Positions 18,216 to 27,548 of a stretch of DNA of 64,000 nucleotides are shown one piece after another. Made by a program: the position numbers and the translations under genes. Every line of letters begins with the position of its first letter. Position 1 is the first letter of the stretch. The notes under the pieces were generated by a model that searched no databases, was not told where the DNA came from, and saw only the letters and a program-made list of their open reading frames with translations. Source of the DNA: JAGXTF01 sp044224315 (GTDB lineage Bacteria > Bacteroidota > Bacteroidia > NS11-12g > UBA955); assembly GCA_044224315.1 (NCBI GenBank), contig JBGAKR010000003.1, positions 310,001 through 374,000 of the forward strand. Direction: 5' to 3'.

Positions 18216-20798
18216 ATGCCCCATACCCTGCGCAGTTTTTTTGCCATATCCATTTGTATCGTTTTAGCACTTGCCTGTAAAAATAACGACTCCTGGCTGG
18301 GTCGCACCTGGCATAACACTGCCGCACACTACAACGCCTACTTTAATGCCGAACAATCGTGGCTTGGAACTGTGGCTACCATGCGCGAAGGTTATAAGGA
18401 TGATTACCGCAATTTTATAGAAATCTATAATTATGGTACTGCCGAAGTGCTGAAAGGCAACCAGGGCACTATGGATGCAATCATAAAAAAACTAAGTACC
18501 ATTATAGATAAGCACCCAAAAAGCAAATGGATAGACAATTGTTACCTGCTTATGGGAAAAGCCTATTTTATGAAGGGCGATTTTTTTGCAGCATCGGATA
18601 TTTTTGAATATGTAAACTCTAATTTTAAAGACCCGGTTATTACCTACGATGCGCGTTTGTGGATTTTTCAGTGCCTATATTTTCAAGGGAAACTGACAGA
18701 AGCTGAAAACCTGATAGTTTCTCTAAAAAATGATGAGAAATTTCCTAAAAAATTAAATGCCCAGCTCAATATGGCACTGGGTGCTATATACCTCAGAAAT
18801 AACAAACCCGGGCAGGCAATTGAGTTTCTTGAACTGAGTCTTAAAGGCAAAAACAGTAAGCTGGATCGCTATCGTTTGCATTTTGCATTGGGTCAATCTT
18901 ACCTTAAAGTAAAAAATTGGGATAAAGCAGCCTGGAATTTTGCCAAGGTAGTGCGCATGAATCCACCCTATGAAATGGCTTTTAACTCGGAAATAAACCG
19001 GGTTGAAATTCTTTCACAACAAAAACAAAACTACGAAAAAGCCAATCAGATATTGCGCCGAATGCTAAAGGACGATAAGAATGTAGAGTACTACGGTCAA
19101 ATTTATTATCGCTTGGGAGTAAACGAAATGCGCAGCAAAAACGATGTAAAAGGATTGGGATATTACAATCAATCGCTGCGTTCGAGCAAGGCCGACCGAG
19201 CCCAAAGTACTACTACATATATTACCATGGGTGATTATTATTTTGAACATAAAGATTACGAACGGGCTGGCTTGTATTACGATAGTGCCAATAATTTGTT
19301 GGATGAAAAACACCCGGACTATGAAGCCATTGCGAAAAGAAGCGGTTTACTTGGCGAATTGCTGAAACACCTGCTAACCGTTAAACGCCAGGATAGTTTG
19401 CTGCGATTGGGCAAAGACCCGGTTTTACGCGAAAAAGCCATAGACCAGGCCATACAGCTTGAGAAAAAACAGGCTGCATATGCAAAAAACAATCCCAAAC
19501 CAGCCGATCCGGATCCAAATCCGGGATTAAATCCGGGCGGAACCCTTACCCCATCCTCCTTCCCTTTCTATAATGTTACCAACCGTAAGCGGGGTATTGA
19601 AGATTTTCAGAAAACTTGGGGCACACGGGCAAACCGCGATTATTGGCGAATTAACGCCAAGAAAAGTACCGCCGGCAATGGAGGTAATGCAAATGGAGAC
19701 CGTGATTCTGCCTCGGCCGAGGATAGTATACCCATAAATGCATCCGAAGACCGGAAAAAATACTACAAAGACATTCCGCTTACTAAAGATGCACAGGCAG
19801 AAGCTGAAAAGAAAATTGAAGATGCCCTTTTTGGCGCAGCGGGTGTGTATCAAAACAGTTTGAACGCCCCCAATGATGCCATTAATATGTATCAGATATT
19901 ACTAAAACGATATCCCAATACAAAATATGAGCCTCAGGTACTTTATGAACTGGCTAAAATGAGTAAAGCTGCCGGCAATACAGGCTCTTATGAGGCTTAT
20001 AAATTAAGCTTAGAACAAAAATTCCCTGAAAGTATATACCTGAAACTACTGAAAGACCCCAATGCCACCTTTCAGCCTGAAAAGAATGGAGCTGGAGTGG
20101 CCCGCAAAGAAATTGAAGATTTGTACAAGCGCATGTACGATGCCTACCAGGCCGAAAAGTATGCCGATGCATTGCGCATTAAACAAGAAGCTGACCAAAA
20201 ATATGCAGGTAATACTTTGCAAGCGCAGTTTGACTACCTGTATGCCTTGTGTTTGATAAAAAACGGACAGGTAGAAAAAGGAATTTCGGCGCTGGAACAG
20301 GTAGCCTCGGATTATACCGGTACCGAAATAGCAGTGCGTGCGCAAGCTACTGTGGATGCCCATAAAAAAATGAGCCAGCCTGTGGTACAGGATACCCTGG
20401 CTATTAGAGATACAGCCGCCTCCCCTTCCGGGCTATGGAAAGCATGGGATGGTAAAGAAGAATTGTTTTTTCTGCTCAGCTATAAAAAAGGGGCAAACAG
20501 CAACCTTATCAGGGCGGGCTTAACCGATTTTAATAAAGAAAATTTTGTATTTGAAACCCTGGAAGTTAGTCCGGTAAGGGCTTTTGGCGAATCGGTATAT
20601 TTAACGGTTGCCAATTTCAGCAAACCTGAAGTAGCCCAGGAATATTTAAAATTTTTAGCCGGTAAGCCCGATTTTCTGCCTTCCAAAGGGCTTTTCGAAT
20701 ACGATATTGCCTGGATAAGCAAAACCAATTACAGCTTGCTTGTTACAAATAATCGCATAAACAGCTATGTGGATTATTTCAAGGCGGGGATGAAATAA
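18216..20798 (+). CDS. SprE/PorW-like T9SS TPR lipoprotein
   Basis: Predicted outer-membrane-associated lipoprotein needed for type IX secretion and, in gliders, motility. The ATG at 18216 gives 860 residues, close to SprE of Flavobacterium johnsoniae. The signal peptide ends in LALACKN with the lipidated Cys at 21. It is followed by the conserved NTAAHYNAYFNAEQ segment, then tetratricopeptide repeats at roughly residues 90-400 and 600-720, a Pro-rich linker, and a C-terminal domain ending in NRINSYVDYFKAGMK. A longer open frame to 18003 overlaps the divergent anchor gene and lacks a signal peptide, so it is rejected. Only this T9SS component is in the window, but four cargo-like proteins are too. 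Confidence 0.85.
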   Translation: MPHTLRSFFAISICIVLALACKNNDSWLGRTWHNTAAHYNAYFNAEQSWLGTVATMREGYKDDYRNFIEIYNYGTAEVLKGNQGTMDAIIKKLSTIIDKHPKSKWIDNCYLLMGKAYFMKGDFFAASDIFEYVNSNFKDPVITYDARLWIFQCLYFQGKLTEAENLIVSLKNDEKFPKKLNAQLNMALGAIYLRNNKPGQAIEFLELSLKGKNSKLDRYRLHFALGQSYLKVKNWDKAAWNFAKVVRMNPPYEMAFNSEINRVEILSQQKQNYEKANQILRRMLKDDKNVEYYGQIYYRLGVNEMRSKNDVKGLGYYNQSLRSSKADRAQSTTTYITMGDYYFEHKDYERAGLYYDSANNLLDEKHPDYEAIAKRSGLLGELLKHLLTVKRQDSLLRLGKDPVLREKAIDQAIQLEKKQAAYAKNNPKPADPDPNPGLNPGGTLTPSSFPFYNVTNRKRGIEDFQKTWGTRANRDYWRINAKKSTAGNGGNANGDRDSASAEDSIPINASEDRKKYYKDIPLTKDAQAEAEKKIEDALFGAAGVYQNSLNAPNDAINMYQILLKRYPNTKYEPQVLYELAKMSKAAGNTGSYEAYKLSLEQKFPESIYLKLLKDPNATFQPEKNGAGVARKEIEDLYKRMYDAYQAEKYADALRIKQEADQKYAGNTLQAQFDYLYALCLIKNGQVEKGISALEQVASDYTGTEIAVRAQATVDAHKKMSQPVVQDTLAIRDTAASPSGLWKAWDGKEELFFLLSYKKGANSNLIRAGLTDFNKENFVFETLEVSPVRAFGESVYLTVANFSKPEVAQEYLKFLAGKPDFLPSKGLFEYDIAWISKTNYSLLVTNNRINSYVDYFKAGMK

Positions 20799-20828
20799 AG
20801 GTATCCTAACTTCGCTGCACTTAAAAAA

Positions 20829-23048
20829 ATGGGTGATTTTCATTTTATCAAAGGATTCTGGCGCTTTTTGGCTGGCGGATTCATCTTTGTATTGCTTTTC
20901 TTTTTACTGGTAAACCTGGGTTTATTTGGAGAATTGCCCGATATTAAAGAATTGGAAAACCCCAGCGCTTCGCTGAGCAGTGAGATTTATAGCGAGGATG
21001 GTGAAATCATTGGACAGTATTTTCTGGAAAACCGCACCAATGCGAAACACGATGAAATTTCAAAGCATGTTTATAATGCCCTCATAGCCACTGAGGATAT
21101 CCGATTCAGAGAACACTCAGGCATAGATGCCCGCGGTACCATTCGAGCAGTGGTAAAATTGGGCCGCGACGGGGGTGCCTCTACCATATCCCAACAATTG
21201 GCCAAAAATCTGTTTACCATTCGTGACTTTAAAGCCAAAACCCGTTTGGGACGAGTAATGCAGAAGTTTAAAGAATGGATAATTGCCATAAAGCTTGAAC
21301 GCAGGTATACCAAAGACGAGATTATTACCATGTACCTTAATACCGTGCCGTTTTCGGGCAACTCTTGGGGTATAGAAGCGGCCTCGCGCGAGTTTTTCAA
21401 TAAAAAACCCAAGGATTTGAAATTGGAGGAAGCGGCTGTGCTGGTAGGGATGTTGCAAAAAAACACGGGTTATAATCCTAAAATTAACCCTGAGCAATCC
21501 AAAAACCGCCGCAACATTGTGTTGCAGCAAATGGCCAAGTATGAATTTATTGCCCAAAGCGACTTTGAAAAATTAAAAGAAATGCCCATAAAACTTGATT
21601 ATGTGCCAGTGGAGGATGCCGGAGAGGCGCTGTATTTCAAAGATCAATTGGGTGAATTTCTAAAGGGCTGGTGCAAGGAAAACGGCTATAACCTTTATCG
21701 CAGTGGCCTTAAAATTTATACCACCATAAACAGCCGCATGCAGAATTATGCCCAGGAAGCCGTTTCAAAGCATATGAAAGACGTGCAGAAGCAATTCAAT
21801 GCCGATTGGGGGAAACAAGACCCATGGCGATTGCTTCGCAATTATTCAGTAATACCCAATTTTATAGAGGATGCACTTAAAACCACCGACCGATACAAAG
21901 CATTGGCCGAAAAAATGGGAGATAAACCTGAGGCTATCATTAAAGAGCTGAAAAAGCCGGTTAAAATGACCATTTTCACCTGGAAGGGTGATAAAGATAC
22001 ATTGATGAGCCCCTATGACAGTATGAAGTACATTAAAAAAATCATACAGGCTGGGTTTATAGCTGTTGAACCAGAGACCGGATATATAAAAGCCTGGGTA
22101 GGTGGTGTGAATCATAAATACTTCAAATACGACCATGTAAACAAAAGGAATAGACGACAGGTCGGATCTACCTTTAAACCAATTGTTTACGCCACGGCAA
22201 TGGATATAAATAAAATACCTCCATGCCGCAAATTTCCGCGCGAACCTGTAACCTTTAAAATACCGGGCGGATCCTGGACCCCACGCAACGACAATGGTGA
22301 GGGTGGAGAAATGACCATGGCCAAAGGTCTGGCATTATCAGATAACTATATTACAGCCCAGGTAATGAAAACCCTGGGGGATGATGGGGCCCCGTTTGTG
22401 GTAAAATTTGCAGAGAGAATCGGGATTGAAAAAGGGCGCATTGACCCCGTACCTGCAATTTGTTTGGGCGCTGTAGAGCTTAGCCCTTATGAGATGGCCA
22501 GTGCTTACTCGGCATTTGTGAATAAAGGATTGTGGGTAGAACCCTCTTTCATAACACGTATTGAGGATAAAAAAGGCAACGTACTGGCCGAGTTTAATCA
22601 ACCCCGCCACGATCAGGTGCTTAGTGAAGAAAAAGCATACCTGATGTTTAATATGCTGTGTGGCGTGGTAGACTATGGCACCGGAAGTTACCTGAAAGCA
22701 AAATTTCAGATAGGCGGATCGATTGGGGGTAAAACCGGAACCACCCAGGGCAGTGCCGACGGCTGGTTTATGGGTTGTACCAAAAATCTGGTTTGTGCCA
22801 CATGGGTAGGTGCCGATGATCCGGTGGTACGATTTAGAAATGGTTACTTTGGGCAGGGGGCTATGATGGCATTGCCTATATATGGATATTTTATGCAAAA
22901 GGCATTGAAGGATAAGACTTTGGGCCTTAGTACCGACCCCTTAGACACACCCAAAAACCCCAGTACTTTAATGGCCGAGTGTAAAGATGGCGCCGGCGGC
23001 GGTTCTGAGGGTGGAAAAGACCTGAATGTATCCGGTTTGGGAGATTAG
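20829..23048 (+). CDS. Penicillin-binding protein 1A (bifunctional transglycosylase/transpeptidase)
   Basis: Polymerises lipid II and cross-links peptidoglycan in the periplasm. The 739-residue protein has one N-terminal membrane anchor (residues about 13-33) and a GT51 domain with catalytic Glu89 in ATEDIRFREHSGID and the GGASTISQQLAKNL motif. The transpeptidase domain follows with Ser447 in GSTFKP (SxxK), SDN at 504-506 and KTG at 635-637. The C-terminal 40 residues are Gly/Lys-rich and disordered. A TAACTTCG at 20807-20814, 14 nt before the ATG, may be its -7 element. It follows the SprE/PorW-like gene by 30 nt, so some read-through is likely. Confidence 0.94.
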   Translation: MGDFHFIKGFWRFLAGGFIFVLLFFLLVNLGLFGELPDIKELENPSASLSSEIYSEDGEIIGQYFLENRTNAKHDEISKHVYNALIATEDIRFREHSGIDARGTIRAVVKLGRDGGASTISQQLAKNLFTIRDFKAKTRLGRVMQKFKEWIIAIKLERRYTKDEIITMYLNTVPFSGNSWGIEAASREFFNKKPKDLKLEEAAVLVGMLQKNTGYNPKINPEQSKNRRNIVLQQMAKYEFIAQSDFEKLKEMPIKLDYVPVEDAGEALYFKDQLGEFLKGWCKENGYNLYRSGLKIYTTINSRMQNYAQEAVSKHMKDVQKQFNADWGKQDPWRLLRNYSVIPNFIEDALKTTDRYKALAEKMGDKPEAIIKELKKPVKMTIFTWKGDKDTLMSPYDSMKYIKKIIQAGFIAVEPETGYIKAWVGGVNHKYFKYDHVNKRNRRQVGSTFKPIVYATAMDINKIPPCRKFPREPVTFKIPGGSWTPRNDNGEGGEMTMAKGLALSDNYITAQVMKTLGDDGAPFVVKFAERIGIEKGRIDPVPAICLGAVELSPYEMASAYSAFVNKGLWVEPSFITRIEDKKGNVLAEFNQPRHDQVLSEEKAYLMFNMLCGVVDYGTGSYLKAKFQIGGSIGGKTGTTQGSADGWFMGCTKNLVCATWVGADDPVVRFRNGYFGQGAMMALPIYGYFMQKALKDKTLGLSTDPLDTPKNPSTLMAECKDGAGGGSEGGKDLNVSGLGD

Positions 23049-23057
23049 ATAATACCA

Positions 23058-23088
23058 TTTGATAATTGAAACATTTTAATTATCTTTG
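23058..23088 (+). promoter_or_regulatory. Promoter of the L31 gene
   Basis: TTTG at 23058-23061, then 19 nt, then TATCTTTG at 23081-23088. Both boxes match the Bacteroidetes sigma consensus (-33 TTTG, -7 TAnnTTTG) perfectly. This is the best promoter in the window and fits a highly expressed ribosomal gene, with a leader of about 20 nt. Confidence 0.75.
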
Positions 23089-23114
23089 CAGCCCCAAAAA
23101 AGCAATAAATTCTG

Positions 23115-23396
23115 ATGAAAAACGATATACATCCAAAGACCTATCGCAAAGTTGTGTTTAAAGACATGAGCTGCGACTACTCTTTCATCACTCAATCTTG
23201 TGTAGAAACCCGCGAAACTATTAAATGGGAAGATGGCAATGAGTATCCTTTGTACAAATTAGAGATTTCTGCCAAATCACACCCTTTCTATACCGGTAAA
23301 CAAAACCTGGTAGATACAGCAGGACGTATTGACAAGTTTATGAAACGCTACGGCAAAAAATCTGCCGCTGCTGCTGAAGCTCCTGCCGGAGAATAA
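23115..23396 (+). CDS. rpmE2: 50S ribosomal protein L31 type B
   Basis: Large-subunit ribosomal protein. The 93 residues match the type B form: [19 protein letters not shown] at the start, [27 protein letters not shown] in the middle, and [10 protein letters not shown] near the end, then an Ala/Glu-rich tail. The CxxC zinc ligands of type A L31 are missing, so this is the zinc-independent form. In many bacteria it is induced under zinc limitation; here the strong constitutive-looking promoter and lack of a visible Zur-like palindrome suggest it may be the main L31. A terminator follows 20 nt after the stop. Confidence 0.95.
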   Translation: MKNDIHPKTYRKVVFKDMSCDYSFITQSCVETRETIKWEDGNEYPLYKLEISAKSHPFYTGKQNLVDTAGRIDKFMKRYGKKSAAAAEAPAGE

Positions 23397-23414
23397 GCCA
23401 TACAATGATTTTGT

Positions 23415-23446
23415 AAAAAAGCCGTTCTAGAAGGACGGCTTTTTTT
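23415..23446 (+). terminator. Rho-independent terminator after rpmE2
   Basis: GCCGTTCT at 23421-23428 pairs with AGGACGGC at 23432-23439 (one G-U pair, 3-nt loop), flanked by A6 before and T7 after. The A/T flanks extend the stem. It ends the L31 transcript. Confidence 0.88.
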
Positions 23447-23499
23447 ATGCAGCAAAAATTGCCGTTTACATTAAACCCGCAACTGGTATTGATATAAAT

Positions 23500-24426
23500 A
23501 TGAAAAAGCAAACTTGGCTCACCCTGGTTTTAAGCATTGGAACAACCCTGGCCTTTGGGCAGAAAACCGAAAGTGTAATTGCACTTGACTATTTCACATA
23601 CGGCTATGCCGGGGTTAAAAATTTACCAGGCACTGTGCAGATGCTTACTTTCAATGGCAGCCCCAGCCCTATTGAAAACCCCAAAGATTTTGATAATATC
23701 CAGTATATTTTTTACTCTGGCAATGATTGGGATTATGAAACCAAAGCCCTCCCTCCCAGTTGGTTTGAACTTAAAAACCTGAAAGGCATAATTCTTAGCA
23801 ACATGGATTATGAAACCGATGCCATGAATGACGCACGGATGTATAAACCCGATTTATTTCTTAGCGATGCCAGCTATTGTCATATGCACTGGAATACGCT
23901 AAATTCAGATAGCGCCAACCTTACCTATTACCAGGTAGATTTTCAAACACAAACTCGCATTCCCATGAACGAAGAGCTTGAGAAACTGGCCTGGGCGGAA
24001 AGGCTGAGTTTTGATGACAGTTTGTTTATGCTGAAATACCTAATGCTTAATGAATTTGGTACGGATGATTATCGGTATTCTTTGATTAAAGATTCTGTGG
24101 CTAAATGGTTGCCTGTACATGCATTATTAACTCAGCCCACTATGCGCCTGTTAGATAGTTTGCTAAGCCAAACCGATCTGCCAGATAGTGCCCAAAACTA
24201 TGCTTTTGGTTTATTGGAAAAGATGGCAAACAAGCAATTATTTAAAGATGTAACCGACAAATATATAAACAATTACATAGCCCAGTTAGCGTATTACTTA
24301 CCCTATATCGATGATACACATAGGCAAAGTATCAAAAGTAAGCTACAGATTTTTGTTGACTACAAAAAGCAAGGCAAGCTAAGCCCTAAAACGGCTGCAT
24401 TGATAGATGAGATTTTAAAGTATTAA
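23500..24426 (+). CDS. Secreted protein of unknown function with a leucine-rich-repeat-like start
   Basis: A 308-residue protein with a signal peptide (cleaved near LAFGQ). The N-terminal third holds two or three short LRR-like turns, for example LPGTVQMLTFNG and LPPSWFELKNLKGIILSN. The remainder is helical and acidic, without membrane segments, Cys pairs or a T9SS sorting domain. I do not recognise a family. A larger protein with similar LRR-like turns is at 43509-45974. It stands between two transcription boundaries: the L31 terminator upstream and the nucleotidyltransferase promoter downstream. Confidence 0.65.
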   Translation: MKKQTWLTLVLSIGTTLAFGQKTESVIALDYFTYGYAGVKNLPGTVQMLTFNGSPSPIENPKDFDNIQYIFYSGNDWDYETKALPPSWFELKNLKGIILSNMDYETDAMNDARMYKPDLFLSDASYCHMHWNTLNSDSANLTYYQVDFQTQTRIPMNEELEKLAWAERLSFDDSLFMLKYLMLNEFGTDDYRYSLIKDSVAKWLPVHALLTQPTMRLLDSLLSQTDLPDSAQNYAFGLLEKMANKQLFKDVTDKYINNYIAQLAYYLPYIDDTHRQSIKSKLQIFVDYKKQGKLSPKTAALIDEILKY

Positions 24427-24461
24427 TCCTAAATTTTTTAGCTACACTGGGAGGTATTGCC

Positions 24462-24469
24462 TATTTTCG
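24462..24469 (+). promoter_or_regulatory. -7-like element directly before the GlmU-like gene
   Basis: TATTTTCG, one mismatch from TAnnTTTG, ends 5 nt before the ATG at 24475. It argues against the in-frame TTG at 24457 as the start, because that codon would lie upstream of the predicted transcript. Confidence 0.35.
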
Positions 24470-24474
24470 AAACC

Positions 24475-25638
24475 ATGGTTCAATCCTTTTTCGACGACGA
24501 GGCAATTTCTGATCTTTACCCCCTAACTCTTACACGCCCTGCGGCCGATTTGCGCTGTGGCATACTTACCATTGCCGAGAAATGGGGCAAATACCTGCAT
24601 AGCCGGCATCTGGGTTTTGAAACCCGCGATTACCTGCAGGCCAAATTTCCGAAGGTGGATGCTCCCCTATACCGGATAAACGGACGCTTGCTGCCTACAC
24701 CGGATATGATTTACTCAATCAAACATCTGGAACATGGGCAGAAACTAATGTACAAAGGCCTATTGCTGGCTGAAAGAACCGGCGGCACGGCTTCTGAAAA
24801 AGAGGTTGAACATGCGGTAAATCTGATTAACCGCCCTTATGATATTTTTATGAAAGTAGGCGCAGAAATTGACCGTGATTTTGCCATGGTGGTTACACAT
24901 CGTACCGAGTTTTCACTGAATGATTACAATATGTTTTTGGGTTCACACCCAGTTTTTATAGAGCATGGAGCAAAAGTTAAGGGTTCAATACTCAATACCG
25001 AAAACGGAGCCATTTACATTGGTAAAAATGCCGAAGTGATGGAAGGTTGTATGATTCGCGGCCCTTTTGCCCTGGGAGAAGGCGGGGTGCTGAAAATGGG
25101 CACCAAAGTATATGGGCCTACCTCACTTGGACCCTACTGTGTAGCAGGTGGTGAAATCAACAATATCCAAATGCAGGCCTACTCGAACAAAGGGCATGAT
25201 GGATTTATAGGCAATGCAGTAATTGGCGAATGGTGCAATATTGGGGCTGACAGCAATTGCAGCAATCTTAAGAACAATTACGAAGAAGTAAAACTATGGA
25301 ATTACAGCAGCGAACGATTTGATAAAAGCGGACTGCAGTTTTGTGGCCTGATTATGGGCGACCATAGCAAATGCGGCATTAATACCATGTTTAATACCGG
25401 CACTGTGGTAGGGGTATCGGCTAATATATTCGGGGCTGGATTTCCAAGGCAGTTTGTACCCGACTTTGCCTGGGGCGGAGCCAGTGGATTTGTGACCTAT
25501 AAACCCGATGCTGCAGCCAAAACCGCCAGCCTGGTAATGCCTCGCCGTAAAAAAGTATTTGATGAAAATGAAAAAGCAATTATGGACAAGGTTTTTGAAA
25601 TTACCGCTAAGTGGCGCAATTGGGAAACCGGGAGTTAA
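24475..25638 (+). CDS. GlmU-family sugar nucleotidyltransferase-like protein with left-handed beta-helix
   Basis: A 387-residue protein of the Bacteroidota GlmU-like family. The N-terminal part begins FFDDEAISDLYPLTLTRPAADLRCGILTI, which replaces the usual nucleotide-binding LAAGxGTRM loop of true GlmU; the catalytic pyrophosphorylase signature is therefore absent. From about residue 165 the protein is a left-handed beta-helix with hexapeptide repeats (GSILNTENGAIYIGKNAEVMEGCMIRG and following) and a GFIGNAVIGEWCNIGADSNCSNL acyltransferase-like segment. An acyl- or uridyl-transfer role on sugar nucleotides is plausible but not shown. The next gene's start overlaps its 3' end. Confidence 0.75.
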   Translation: MVQSFFDDEAISDLYPLTLTRPAADLRCGILTIAEKWGKYLHSRHLGFETRDYLQAKFPKVDAPLYRINGRLLPTPDMIYSIKHLEHGQKLMYKGLLLAERTGGTASEKEVEHAVNLINRPYDIFMKVGAEIDRDFAMVVTHRTEFSLNDYNMFLGSHPVFIEHGAKVKGSILNTENGAIYIGKNAEVMEGCMIRGPFALGEGGVLKMGTKVYGPTSLGPYCVAGGEINNIQMQAYSNKGHDGFIGNAVIGEWCNIGADSNCSNLKNNYEEVKLWNYSSERFDKSGLQFCGLIMGDHSKCGINTMFNTGTVVGVSANIFGAGFPRQFVPDFAWGGASGFVTYKPDAAAKTASLVMPRRKKVFDENEKAIMDKVFEITAKWRNWETGS

Positions 25639-26272
25639 ATTGCCGGGAATAGCAAAATCCATTGTAGTTATAAGTTTGTTGGTTTTAATCTTAACTGCAT
25701 GCAACGACGATGAGAATGTGCATGCGGATGTGGCTATAACATCAGAAATGTCTGCCTATTTATTCGATATTAACTCTGAATGGGTCTATGAATACCCTGC
25801 TACCCATGCAAAAGAAACAGCTTGGGTTGTTTCTACAAAAAAAATTGCACGCCCCTATAGGGCGGGTAATACCCGCGGATTTATATTCAATTGGCAGATG
25901 GACATAAGAAATACGGGAAATGGCGAGACGAACACAACTGAAGTTTCTGCATATGGCTGGTGGAGAACATTTCAGGAAAAAGCCTTTTTACGAATTGGGG
26001 GAGATAAGATTGTGGATAGCAACAGGATATATTACTTTTATCGTAATATGGAAAACCACGATACCTTTACGGTTGCAGGCAATCAATACAAAAACGTACA
26101 TCGCATACAGTTAATGAACGCTGAAGATTCGATAACTCCGGATTATGAGCAATATTGGATTGCGGATAGTATAGGTGTTATTAAATGGGAACTGTACCAA
26201 AACAAAAAGCGTGTAAATACTAAAAACCTCATCAGCCATAAAATTAAACTCGCCCCTGTTTGGTATAAGTGA
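25562..26272 (+). CDS. Lipoprotein of unknown function
   Basis: A hydrophobic segment SIVVISLLVLILTAC followed by ND is a clear lipobox, so the mature protein is an outer- or inner-membrane lipoprotein. The remaining 190 residues are beta-rich with many Trp and Tyr and match no family I know. The ATGs at 25562 and 25568 lie inside the upstream gene and would give an odd 45-residue leader before the lipobox. A TTG at 25640, 2 nt after the upstream stop, gives a normal 21-residue lipoprotein signal and may be the true start. The stop at 26272 is certain. Confidence 0.65.
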   Translation: MKMKKQLWTRFLKLPLSGAIGKPGVKLPGIAKSIVVISLLVLILTACNDDENVHADVAITSEMSAYLFDINSEWVYEYPATHAKETAWVVSTKKIARPYRAGNTRGFIFNWQMDIRNTGNGETNTTEVSAYGWWRTFQEKAFLRIGGDKIVDSNRIYYFYRNMENHDTFTVAGNQYKNVHRIQLMNAEDSITPDYEQYWIADSIGVIKWELYQNKKRVNTKNLISHKIKLAPVWYK

Positions 26273-26374
26273 GAATAGCCATCGTCACTGTAGGAATCTC
26301 ATTGGATTTAAATACAGCTTTATTTTTTTTAGCATAATGTCAGGCAAACGACAAATAGCCTCTTCAGCATCAGG

Positions 26375-26382
26375 CAACTTTG
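26375..26382 (+). promoter_or_regulatory. -7-like element directly before the Omp28-like gene
   Basis: CAACTTTG, one mismatch from TAnnTTTG, followed by CAGC and the ATG at 26387. The TTTGCAG extension matches the L31 promoter. Predicts a leaderless or nearly leaderless mRNA. Confidence 0.35.
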
Positions 26383-26386
26383 CAGC

Positions 26387-27385
26387 ATGGAAATCAAAAA
26401 AATTTCAATCGGGTTTTTGGCTTCAGCTTTGTTCTTTTTTTCGAATGTGGCAGTTGCCCAGCCTGTTCCGCGCAAGGTGGTGGTAGAGTACTTTACCAAT
26501 ACCTATTGCAGCATTTGTGCTTCGCGCAATCCTGGATTTTATAATAATCTCAATGCTCAGTCGGGTATATTGCACATTGCCTTTCATCCCAGTTCGCCCT
26601 ATGCTGCCTGCACATTAAACAAGTATAATAAAACCGAGAATGATGCCCGTACTAATTTTTATGGTGTTTATGGAAGTACGCCCAGGTTGGTGATTCAGGG
26701 AAAGGTAATTAACAGCGGTGCTAATTATGCCGACTCATCGATATTTATTGCAGCTAAAAACAAATTCTCGTCATTTCAGATAAAAATGGCGGTGCAATTT
26801 GTGAAGGACTCAGTGCAATTGCGAATGGTGATTATAAAACGCGATACCTCTACCCTGCTATCGGCTACTATATATGCGGGTATTATTGAAAAGGAAATTA
26901 ATTTTACCTCTAACAATGGAGAAACCTCTCATCATGATGTTTTCAGGCGTGCTTTTTTTGGTACCAGTCCATTTCCCCTTAATTTGCCTACAGTAATAAA
27001 TGACTCTGTAGTGATAACAAAAAAAATAGCCAAAGATGCCAACTGGAATGAATCTAACATATATGCTATAGGTCTTTTACAAAACGCAAAAAAGGAAGTA
27101 TTGCAAGCCGAAGCAGCGTTATTCGCGCTGCAAACCAATGCCATTCATTCCCATTCAGTGCAGCCAAAGCTGGTTTATCCAAACCCATTTACCCAAAAAA
27201 TTATTATTGCTCAAGCAGAACTAAGCCAATCGCAATATTGTATGTATGATAGGTCTGGCAAATTGGTGGCTGCAGGCGAAGTTTTAAATGGCGAGATAAA
27301 CAATTTAGAGGAAATAAAACCGGGTATTTATTATTTAAAACTAAGCAATTCGAATTTTAATTACGCATGTATTTTGTTTAAATAA
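26387..27385 (+). CDS. Omp28-related secreted protein with thioredoxin-like CxxC and T9SS sorting domain
   Basis: A 332-residue exported protein. A signal peptide (to about VAVAQ25) is followed by a thioredoxin-like domain with VVVEYFTNTYCSICASRNP, giving a CxxC at 41 and 44, and a PRLVIQGK strand in the cis-Pro position (STPRLVI). This is the Omp28-related outer-membrane protein pattern. The last 75 residues start with VYPNPFTQKIII and end KLSNSNFNYACILFK, a type A sorting domain. It therefore probably acts at the cell surface in a T9SS-dependent manner. The redox role is inferred from the CxxC only. Confidence 0.82.
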   Translation: MEIKKISIGFLASALFFFSNVAVAQPVPRKVVVEYFTNTYCSICASRNPGFYNNLNAQSGILHIAFHPSSPYAACTLNKYNKTENDARTNFYGVYGSTPRLVIQGKVINSGANYADSSIFIAAKNKFSSFQIKMAVQFVKDSVQLRMVIIKRDTSTLLSATIYAGIIEKEINFTSNNGETSHHDVFRRAFFGTSPFPLNLPTVINDSVVITKKIAKDANWNESNIYAIGLLQNAKKEVLQAEAALFALQTNAIHSHSVQPKLVYPNPFTQKIIIAQAELSQSQYCMYDRSGKLVAAGEVLNGEINNLEEIKPGIYYLKLSNSNFNYACILFK

Positions 27386-27548
27386 CCTCAAAATACAGAT
27401 AAAAATCGGGTTACAAGAAACCAATTCTATACTGGAGTTATCGGTAAAACAGACTCTTAAAAAATCGAATGATTTAAAAAATAAATTATATTTATTTAAT
27501 TTAAAATGTGAAGAGTTCGATTTGTGAAAAGAATGGCAATTGAATACT

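Noticed and set aside
22338..22898. 186-codon minus-strand frame
   Set aside because: It lies entirely within the PBP1A transpeptidase domain on the other strand and shows no domain, signal or promoter.
23058..23114. Zur-type operator controlling the zinc-independent L31
   Set aside because: The gap contains a perfect housekeeping promoter but no extended palindrome overlapping it.
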